DNA of 64,000 bases from Terriglobus tenax (GTDB lineage Bacteria > Acidobacteriota > Terriglobia > Terriglobales > Acidobacteriaceae). Shown piece by piece: positions 57,703 to 64,000 of this stretch. The position numbers were made by a program, and so were the translations under genes. Where the stretch lies: assembly GCF_025685395.1 (NCBI RefSeq), contig NZ_JAGSYA010000004.1, positions 186,001 to 250,000 on the forward strand, read 5' to 3'. The notes beneath the pieces were generated by a model. It had not been told where the DNA came from and ran no database searches. It saw nothing but the letters and a program-made list of their open reading frames with translations. The stretch's first letter is position 1. Each line of letters starts with the position of its first letter.

Positions 57703-58835
57703 TTCTTCCACTCCTCCATCATCTTCCGGAAATCCTGGAAGAGATAATGCGAGTCGTGCGGCCCGGGGCTTGCCTCCGGGTGATACTGCACGCTGAACAT
57801 CGGATCGGTCTTATGCTTCAGACCGGCCAGCGTCTCATCGTTCAGGTTCACGTGCGTCACCGCAACATCAGCCGGCAGGCTTGCCGGATCGACGTTGAAG
57901 TTGTGGTTCTGCGCCGTGATCTCAACCTTCTCGGTCTGCTTATTCATGATGGGGTGGTTTCCGCCATGATGACCGAACTTCAGCTTGTAGGTCTTGCCGC
58001 CCAGCGCCAGGCCAAAGATCTGGTGGCCCAGGCAGATGCCGAACATCGGCTTCTGGCCCTTCAGCTTGCGGGCGTTCTCAATGGCATACTCCAGCGGCTC
58101 AGGGTCTCCGGGGCCATTCGAGAAGAAGATGCCATCGGGGTTCATCGCCAGAACATCTTCTGCAGACGTGGTCGCGGGAACGACCGTGACACGGCAGCCC
58201 TCGCGCGTAAGCATGCGCAGGATGTTCTGCTTGATACCGAAGTCGTAGGCAACGACGTGCAGCGGTTCGCCCTTGGAGTCGCGCGCCTGCGGCAGCAGCG
58301 GATCGCCTGCCTGGTTGCGCGGATCTTCAGCGTCGAACTCGTAGATGGTCTTGGTGGTGACCACCGACGCCAGGTCGGTGCCTTCCATCTTCTTGATCGC
58401 CCGCGCCTTTGCAACGAGCTTTTCGGCATCCGTCTCAAGCGTCGAAATGACGCCGCGCATGACACCATGGTTGCGCAGGTGACGAACCACGGCACGGGTG
58501 TCGATATCCGAGATCACGGGAACGTTATAACGCTCCAGATACTCGTCCGTCACCTGCGTGGAACGCCAGTTGGAACTAATAGGAGAAAACTCACGGACGA
58601 CCAAACCTTCAATGTAGGGGCGGGACGCCTCTGCATCGCTGGGAGTGGTGCCATAGTTTCCGATCTGGGGGTTCGTCAATACAACAATCTGCCCGGCGTA
58701 CGAGGGATCGGTGAAGATCTCCTGGTATCCGGTCAACGATGTATTGAAAACGACCTCTCCATAGCATTCGGCTTTGGCGCCGAAACCTTTACCGCGAAAG
58801 ATGCGCCCGTCTTCGAGCGCTAGGATGGCTTGCAT
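57699..58835 (-). CDS. carA: Carbamoyl-phosphate synthase small subunit
   Basis: The 378-residue product has the N-terminal CPSase_sm domain ([28 protein letters not shown]) and a class I glutamine amidotransferase with catalytic Cys in [10 protein letters not shown] and His/Glu in [11 protein letters not shown]. It supplies ammonia from glutamine to CarB. ATG 58835 has GGAGAGGCG upstream and is preferred over 58859. The downstream gene overlaps it by four bases. Confidence 0.97.
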   Translation of the reverse strand: MQAILALEDGRIFRGKGFGAKAECYGEVVFNTSLTGYQEIFTDPSYAGQIVVLTNPQIGNYGTTPSDAEASRPYIEGLVVREFSPISSNWRSTQVTDEYLERYNVPVISDIDTRAVVRHLRNHGVMRGVISTLETDAEKLVAKARAIKKMEGTDLASVVTTKTIYEFDAEDPRNQAGDPLLPQARDSKGEPLHVVAYDFGIKQNILRMLTREGCRVTVVPATTSAEDVLAMNPDGIFFSNGPGDPEPLEYAIENARKLKGQKPMFGICLGHQIFGLALGGKTYKLKFGHHGGNHPIMNKQTEKVEITAQNHNFNVDPASLPADVAVTHVNLNDETLAGLKHKTDPMFSVQYHPEASPGPHDSHYLFQDFRKMMEEWKK

Positions 58836-58993
58836 CGCCTCTCCAGGGAGTGGATTCAATCGATTTTATCAGCTTTTAGCCGCTTCACAAAGACGAAGGA
58901 CCGGCGATTTGCCGGACCTTCTTTGATCATGCCGATTTCTTGTTTCGAGGGTTGGATATGGCACGCAAATCACGCCCTCCAAACCTCCCTCTG

Positions 58994-59308
58994 CTAGGCA
59001 AGATCCACCAGTACATCCTCGCCTTCGGTTTTCACCGGAAATACATCGACCTTGGCTCGCTCCGGCGGATGCGCCACACCGGTCTTCAGGTCGAAGGCCC
59101 AGGCGTGCCACGGGCACACCACGGCTCCACCTTCAACCCAGCCCTCACCCAGTGGCCCACGACGGTGCGGGCACCAGTTGTCCAGGGCGTGCAGATCGCC
59201 TCCATGCCGTGCAAGACACACGTCAACGCCCTCCGGAGTTGTTACCTGCATCGCCTTGCCCTCTTCCGGAGCCTCACCGATCGAACACAAACGTACCCAT
59301 TGCGACAT
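58994..59308 (-). CDS. Rieske [2Fe-2S] ferredoxin, NirD-like
   Basis: The 104-residue product is a minimal Rieske domain with the two binding boxes CPHRRG (46-51) and CPWHAW (65-70). It lacks a signal peptide and is probably a cytosolic electron carrier or the ferredoxin part of an oxygenase. No oxygenase or reductase partner lies nearby. It is upstream of carA on the same strand but a hairpin separates them. Confidence 0.9.
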   Translation of the reverse strand: MSQWVRLCSIGEAPEEGKAMQVTTPEGVDVCLARHGGDLHALDNWCPHRRGPLGEGWVEGGAVVCPWHAWAFDLKTGVAHPPERAKVDVFPVKTEGEDVLVDLA

Positions 59309-59401
59309 GAACAGAAACCTCTTCTCTCCATGCTAACCAACCCGGTTCCCTGCACAGCTTTCCACTGGCAATCAGACACGCAGGGACGGTTAACTATCTC
59401 C

Positions 59402-59818
59402 ATGAGCAAGTGGCTTGAAAGCTTCCAACCCACCACCGCGCTGTTGCTGCGCCTCGCGCTCGGCTTTGCGCTTGCCTATTGGGGATGGAGCAAGGTGATT
59501 CCCGCACACGGCGCGGGCGCACTGTCCGCTCTGAATCATCACGCCGCTTTCGTTCATTCGCTCGGCATGCCGTACTGGCTCGGCTACGTATCCGCCATCA
59601 CGGAGTTCCTCGGCGGCATCTGTCTTCTGCTGGGCCTGCTGACGCGCTTCTGGGCCATCCTTGGCGCCGTCAACATGATTTTCGCCATCTGCCTGGTCAC
59701 ACTGCACCATGGCTACCAGGCATCGCAGTATCCGCTGGCGCTTACCGTCATGGCCCTGATGATCGCCAGCTTCGGCCCCGGAGCCCTGGCACTGGATCGA
59801 CGCATCGGTCTCGACTAG
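59402..59818 (+). CDS. DoxX-family membrane protein
   Basis: The 138-residue protein has four membrane segments in DoxX order: LLLRLALGFALAYWGWSKVI, YVSAITEFLGGICLLLGLL, WAILGAVNMIFAICLV and a last one near MALMIASFGPGAL. The family is found in envelope redox and sulfur pathways. ATG 59402 is chosen because the upstream open frame is out of character. It is divergent from the Rieske gene with 93 bases between. Confidence 0.82.
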   Translation: MSKWLESFQPTTALLLRLALGFALAYWGWSKVIPAHGAGALSALNHHAAFVHSLGMPYWLGYVSAITEFLGGICLLLGLLTRFWAILGAVNMIFAICLVTLHHGYQASQYPLALTVMALMIASFGPGALALDRRIGLD

Positions 59819-59932
59819 TTGGATGGTGGGCTGGGCTGACGGTCCTTCAGTATCTGCAGTCCTCTACAACCTTGCTGCTCTTCCATCGAAAAGCCCCAGG
59901 CTTTTACCATCCCATCCGCCTTAAAGAAGTGA

Positions 59933-59956
59933 GGGCTCCCGATATTCCGGGAGCCC
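59933..59956. terminator. Hairpin in the DoxX-DUF1501 intergenic region
   Basis: GGGCTCCCG (59933-59941) pairs with CGGGAGCCC (59948-59956) across a six-base loop. The T-tract is poor on both strands. The surrounding 285-base gap between two convergent genes shows nothing else I can support. Confidence 0.4.
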
Positions 59957-60104
59957 CAAATGGGAGGGAGTGATGGTGCGGATATTGGAAGCTCAAGTCG
60001 TAGTCGGTAACCCAAGCTGCGTTGATTGACAACACTTCATCAGACGCTTGTGAACTGGAAAAGTTGTCTCACACTCATCTGATATCTCACTTAACGGCAA
60101 CGAC

Positions 60105-61349
60105 TCATAAAAAGTTCAGGAAATCATTGCTTTGCACGTTCGTATTCGGGAATACGAGCTTCAGGTCTTTCGCTCCGAGCGTCTTGTACGCCGCCTCACC
60201 CAGTACACGGCGGAAGTCCGTCGTGATGGCTAGATCGCGGCCTTCGTTCAACTGCTCGTTCTCCAGTCCAGGCCATTTGCAGTAGACCTTTCCGCCCTTC
60301 ACCTGTCCGCCCAGCACGAACATGACATTGCCGTGACCATGATCGGTGCCGCCCGTGCCATTCTGTCGCGCAGTGCGGCCAAACTCACTCATCGTCACCA
60401 GAGTGATGTTCTCGGTGTCGTCTCCCATGTCCTTCCAGAAGGCCGCAATCGATTCTGAGAACTCCTTAAGACGATTGGCGAGACGGCCGTTGATGTTTCC
60501 CTGGTTCTGGTGCGTGTCCCAGTCGCCAATATCGGCAAACGCAGCTTCCACACCAAGGTTCGCCTTCAACAACTGCGCAATCTGCTTCATGCTGTTGCCG
60601 AAAGGCGTGTTGGGGTACACCGCTCCATTCGCCGGCGTGTAATGCGCCGGATCGGCGGATTTCAGCATCTTCACCGCTTCAAAGGTCTCCTGCCCTGTGC
60701 CATGCAACACAGCGTCTACGCTATCGGCATACATCTGCTGGAAGGCATTCGACATCGGTGAAGGATTCGGGCCGCGGCCACCGACGGAGAAGTCCTGCAG
60801 GTTGCTGATGGCGATCGCCGGCAACTTGCCCTGCAGCGTGCGCGGCACCTGTCCCCCCAAAGCAACGGCGCGGAAGGGAGAACTCTGTCCGCGCAGTAAC
60901 TCTTCCTGCAAAGCTCGGTTCAACCATCCATCCTGCGTAGCTTTCAGGCCGGGTGTACCGCTTTCCATGAAGTCCTGAGCGTCGAAATGTGAACGTGTCG
61001 TATCCGGCGATCCGGTCGCGTGCACCACCGCAAGGTGTCCCTGCTCGTAGAGCGGTTTGAAGGCGGCCATGGAGGGATGCAGACCGAAGAAGCCATCCAG
61101 ATCCAGCACCTGCTCCGGCTTGATGGCCAGCGACGGACGCATGGCGTAGTAGTTCTTCTCCTTGTAGGGCACCACGATGTTCAGGCCATCTGCAGCACCG
61201 CGCTGGAAGAGCACAACCAGCTTCTTCTTGTTTGCTGCGGCGGTATTGACCTCCGCCATAACGGACCGAGTCAGAAACGCAGGGATGGTGGAGGTACCCA
61301 CCAGCGCCAGCGCGCCGCCCTTCATGAATCCACGCCGTGTAATGCTCAT
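60105..61349 (-). CDS. DUF1501 Tat-exported protein
   Basis: The 414-residue product starts with a Tat signal (ITRRGFMKGGALALVG). The alkaline-phosphatase-like DUF1501 fold follows with VVLFQRGAADGLN, SHFDAQDFMESG, GDWDTHQNQG and MSEFGRTARQNGTGGTDHGHG. The last has the clustered Asp/His residues of a metal site. It follows the DUF1800 gene on the same strand, and the two families are commonly paired. Their function is unknown; secreted sulfatase-like activity has been proposed by fold only. Confidence 0.9.
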   Translation of the reverse strand: MSITRRGFMKGGALALVGTSTIPAFLTRSVMAEVNTAAANKKKLVVLFQRGAADGLNIVVPYKEKNYYAMRPSLAIKPEQVLDLDGFFGLHPSMAAFKPLYEQGHLAVVHATGSPDTTRSHFDAQDFMESGTPGLKATQDGWLNRALQEELLRGQSSPFRAVALGGQVPRTLQGKLPAIAISNLQDFSVGGRGPNPSPMSNAFQQMYADSVDAVLHGTGQETFEAVKMLKSADPAHYTPANGAVYPNTPFGNSMKQIAQLLKANLGVEAAFADIGDWDTHQNQGNINGRLANRLKEFSESIAAFWKDMGDDTENITLVTMSEFGRTARQNGTGGTDHGHGNVMFVLGGQVKGGKVYCKWPGLENEQLNEGRDLAITTDFRRVLGEAAYKTLGAKDLKLVFPNTNVQSNDFLNFL

Positions 61350-61455
61350 CGCCAGAACCTCGCCGTCTTTACTGTAGGACGTGCTTTCTTCTACAGGTAC
61401 AGACCCTAAGTTTCAGAATTCCTCTCGTTCTTTAGTCCTGAGCGCCGCTGCTTTC

Positions 61456-61488
61456 TTGTTTTTTGTCATCTTGGAATCCGCTTCTCCC
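61456..61488 (+). repeat. TTTGTCATyC-type repeat copy
   Basis: TTTTTTGTCATCTTGGAATC followed by CGCTTCTCC matches the short copy at 24872-24903. It lies in the gap between the DUF1501 and DUF1800 genes, inside the presumed operon. Confidence 0.5.
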
Positions 61489-61496
61489 AACGACCC

Positions 61497-63611
61497 CTAA
61501 CGCCGCTGAAACTCCGGTGACCCGATCAGTAGGCCAATCATGTTGGCCGTCTGATCATCCAGATTCGATGCCGGAACTACCGGCCGCGGAGGCCTTGCCC
61601 CGGGATTTGCCTGCATCTGACTTCCCTGCTCAGGAGATGCCATAAAGTCTTTCTCCGCCTGGGCTTGCAGGCCGGAGTTGCGGAACTGTTCAAGTACGGT
61701 TTTCCGTGTCCCGGCACTCGCCGGACGCCCCAGCAGGGCGATCTCCAACGCCTTCTCCCTGGTCTCATCCGAGTTACCGCTGGTGGCCGGGTTGCCCACC
61801 AGCACGCCCGGCAGACTGTGACCCAGGCGGATGCCGAAGTTCATGCGATTGACCAGCGCGGCTGTATTCAGCCATGTCTCCTGGTCACTCTTGTATCCGG
61901 TCGGCGGCTGAGCGCCATACAGTGGCATTCCGAGCGTGTTCATGGCCTGCACCAGCGGCAGCGGGTTCTCCACTTCGGCTCCGGTGGCTCGCACAGCGCT
62001 GACCAGGAACTCTTCCGGCGTCTTGAATTTGGCCTCATCGTTCGAAGCCGCCCAGAACTCCGGAGCATCGAACATCGTCTTCAACACCGCTTTGATCTCG
62101 CCGTGCGAGCGCGTAAAACTGGCCGCCATCTTATCGACCAGCTTCGGGATGGGATGATCGCTGACGAAACGCTCCGCCAGCTTTTCGCTGAGGAAGTGCG
62201 CCGTAGCGGGACTTGTCGCCAGGATGTGCAGAACCTGGAGCCCTTCCTGTTCGCCACTTTCCTGGATCGTTACGCCAAGCACCGTCTTCGAGCCCGGTTC
62301 ATGGCGGCGTTCGAGAAAGGCAAACTGGTTTGCCGAGGCGATATTCATGCCGATCTGCCGGGCCGCCTGCTGACGGCCGCCGAACACACTCCGGCGAATC
62401 TCCTGCTGTGGCCGGAACCCCGGATCGAGCGTCCATCCGGTAAAGACCTTCGCCACCTCGGTTACGTCCTTTTGCGTATAGCCGCCGTTCACGCCCAGCG
62501 TATGCAGTTCCATCAGTTCGCGTGCGTAGTTTTCATTCAGCCCCGTGGGCCGCTGCTGCGCGGATGCACGCTGCAAGAGCGGCTGGCGCGTCGCCGCCTG
62601 CGACTTCGGTCCGGTGCTTTGGAAGTTGTCGAGGTAAACCAGCATGGCCGGACTCTTCGCCACTGCCACCAGAAGGTCTTCAAAGTTGCCCAGGGCGCGG
62701 GGGCGGATCACATCCCGCTCGTAGCTCGGCAGGTAGTACGGTTCCTGTGCGTTCTTACGGAGGTAGACGTTGAAGTGGTTTGTCCAGAAGCTGGTCATCA
62801 CCTCTTCCAGCTGGTGCGTCGAGTAAATCTCGCGGATAAGACGCTGCTCCATCAACTCCGCTCCAACCAGACGCGCGGTGCCCCCTAAAGCAGCGAGCGT
62901 CTCCTTCTGCTCGGGTGTCATGCCTTCGACAAGGGCGGGCAGCTTTTGCTGTCCGATCATGCGCAGAGCCATCAGATCACTCGTATCCAGGTTCAGGATG
63001 CGATCAAAGCGCTCCTGGGGAGGCATCCCCGACAGCTCCCGGGCAAGTCGCTGCGGCTGCCCCGGCTGAACGCCTGCCGCCAGCATGCGCGCATCCCGCT
63101 TGGAAGCCGCATCGTCACCCGCCATATCGTTCTGCGGTTGCATCTGGGCCACATCCTGCCCCTGCTGCTGCGCAGCGGTGCGCAGTCTGTACTGCTCGAT
63201 CTGGCTGCGGTAGATGGCCCTCTCCGCCGGGTCGCCTGGCAAGGGAGCCCCGGTGCGCTCCAGAACGCGGATCATCTGGGGGCTGGGAAACCGCCTCATC
63301 AACTCGGCCGTGCTCAGTTTCATCGCCGGATAGGCTTCCAGACGCGCAAGCATCGCCGTGTCGTCTATGGCAGAAGGATGGAGCTGCTGCTCGAACCACC
63401 GGTCAAGGCCGGTCTTTTCGACAGCTTCCAGGTCGCCCGGTCGTGGACCAAAGGTAAGGCGATTCAGCGCGTAGCGAACACGCTCCTGCCCTGTAAGGCG
63501 GTTGGGCGCCTGCGGCCTCGCCGCCTCTTCCGCCAACAGGGGCTGACCGGCCAGCAGACAGCAAAGCGCGGCGGAACAGAGAGCACGGAAACTGGAATTG
63601 GAACGAAGCAT
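61497..63611 (-). CDS. DUF1800 exported protein
   Basis: The 704-residue product has a signal peptide (ALCSAALCCLLAGQPLLA), then ALNRLTFGPRPGDLEAV, the usual DUF1800 start. Further hallmarks are SFWTNHFNVYLRK and LNENYARELMELHTLGVNGGYTQKDV, then VFTGWTL. The fold is all helical and the function unknown. ATG 63611 is chosen since the signal peptide begins there. Together with DUF1501 it forms a widespread two-gene secretion pair. Confidence 0.9.
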   Translation of the reverse strand: MLRSNSSFRALCSAALCCLLAGQPLLAEEAARPQAPNRLTGQERVRYALNRLTFGPRPGDLEAVEKTGLDRWFEQQLHPSAIDDTAMLARLEAYPAMKLSTAELMRRFPSPQMIRVLERTGAPLPGDPAERAIYRSQIEQYRLRTAAQQQGQDVAQMQPQNDMAGDDAASKRDARMLAAGVQPGQPQRLARELSGMPPQERFDRILNLDTSDLMALRMIGQQKLPALVEGMTPEQKETLAALGGTARLVGAELMEQRLIREIYSTHQLEEVMTSFWTNHFNVYLRKNAQEPYYLPSYERDVIRPRALGNFEDLLVAVAKSPAMLVYLDNFQSTGPKSQAATRQPLLQRASAQQRPTGLNENYARELMELHTLGVNGGYTQKDVTEVAKVFTGWTLDPGFRPQQEIRRSVFGGRQQAARQIGMNIASANQFAFLERRHEPGSKTVLGVTIQESGEQEGLQVLHILATSPATAHFLSEKLAERFVSDHPIPKLVDKMAASFTRSHGEIKAVLKTMFDAPEFWAASNDEAKFKTPEEFLVSAVRATGAEVENPLPLVQAMNTLGMPLYGAQPPTGYKSDQETWLNTAALVNRMNFGIRLGHSLPGVLVGNPATSGNSDETREKALEIALLGRPASAGTRKTVLEQFRNSGLQAQAEKDFMASPEQGSQMQANPGARPPRPVVPASNLDDQTANMIGLLIGSPEFQRR

Positions 63612-63684
63612 AACGGTCACCTGTGGGGGAAGGAACCAATTCTCCCCCACAAGTTGCCGTTTGTGCAGAAATTTCTACTGGTTT

Positions 63685-64000
63685 TTAGAACTCCGCCAGG
63701 TCTTTCATCGCGGCGTAGATCTTCTCCGGCTGGGGCAGGATGATGTCCTCCAGCACCGGCTGGTAGGCCACAAAGGTATCCATGCCCGCAACGCGGCGCA
63801 CCGGAGCGTCCAGATCATGGAACAGCTCGTCGGCGATGCGAGCGGCAATCTCCGCCCCATAGCCCCAGCTGATCATGTCCTCATGCGCAATCAGCACCCG
63901 GCTCGTCTTGCGGACCGACTCGGCGATCGCTTCCCAGTCATACGGCGAGAGAGAACGCAGGTCGATGACCTCCGCGCTCACCCCGGTCTCGCGCTCCAAT
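63685..64000 (-). CDS. 2-oxoacid dehydrogenase E1 beta subunit, N-terminus beyond the window
   Basis: The 105 visible residues are the C-terminal part of a transketolase_C domain: [33 protein letters not shown] and [16 protein letters not shown], ending near the stop at 63685. This is the pattern of pyruvate or branched-chain 2-oxoacid dehydrogenase E1 beta subunits, or the tail of an alpha-beta fusion. The frame is open to the right edge. Confidence 0.88.
   Translation of the reverse strand, partial: LERETGVSAEVIDLRSLSPYDWEAIAESVRKTSRVLIAHEDMISWGYGAEIAARIADELFHDLDAPVRRVAGMDTFVAYQPVLEDIILPQPEKIYAAMKDLAEF

Noticed and set aside
58896-58922. Hairpin between the Rieske gene and carA
   Set aside because: The stem has a mismatch and the following bases are not a clear T-run; it could be a weak terminator but I do not annotate it.

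Overview
The window reads as a chromosomal segment of a soil Gram-negative bacterium, most likely an Acidobacteriota member of the Terriglobus/Granulicella/Edaphobacter type. This assignment is inferred from family content and not from a database match. The pointers are a complete Tol-Pal envelope operon (outer membrane present), high-GC codon use, a DUF1501/DUF1800 secretion pair, many secreted enzymes, a Pal with an extra Ig-like segment, and short dispersed repeats with a core like TTTGTCATyC. Most of the DNA is ordinary core genome. I saw no prophage, no CRISPR array and no obvious defence island.

Region 1 (1-10.4 kb): a truncated beta-propeller surface protein, a HAD hydrolase, a class I/II aminotransferase, an MBL hydrolase translationally coupled to a secreted GH43-like protein, secG with a tRNA-Leu upstream, and a CorC/HlyC protein coupled to a DppB-type permease. 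The matching DppC-type permease lies on the opposite strand with a metallophosphoesterase. A WecG/TagA glycosyltransferase and a CAP-domain protein follow; the CAP start codon sits inside a long hairpin.

Region 2 (10.4-18 kb): tRNA-Asn, then a sugar-acid cluster of AraC regulator, aldo/keto reductase, cupin, YjhG-type pentonate dehydratase and FAH-family protein, suggesting non-phosphorylative pentose oxidation. An S1/P1 nuclease and a peptidoglycan amidase follow.

Region 3 (18-30 kb): a glycolytic operon on the minus strand (gap, pgk, small membrane protein, tpiA). Divergent to it are a P-loop kinase and a glycine-betaine/choline-type ABC operon whose lipoprotein signal peptide carries a dispersed repeat. 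Next come DinB, a large lipoprotein with one CxxCH motif, ribA, an orphan LytS-type kinase, and a decayed transposase.

Region 4 (30-46.7 kb): thiD-thiS-flippase-glycosyltransferase in one tightly packed minus-strand operon, where thiD seems to start at CTG and ThiS runs past its diglycine. Then rlpA-pyrF, a small five-residue-repeat protein, a zinc ribbon, a BamE-like secreted protein, a CPBP protease, accA, a DUF885 peptidase, dnaE, a YdcF protein and recN.

Region 5 (46.7-64 kb): tolQ-tolR-tolA-tolB-pal-cpoB on the plus strand, a DapA-fold protein lacking the catalytic lysine, a membrane protein, carA-unknown-carB, a Rieske protein, DoxX, the DUF1501/DUF1800 pair and the C-terminal end of a 2-oxoacid dehydrogenase E1 beta subunit.
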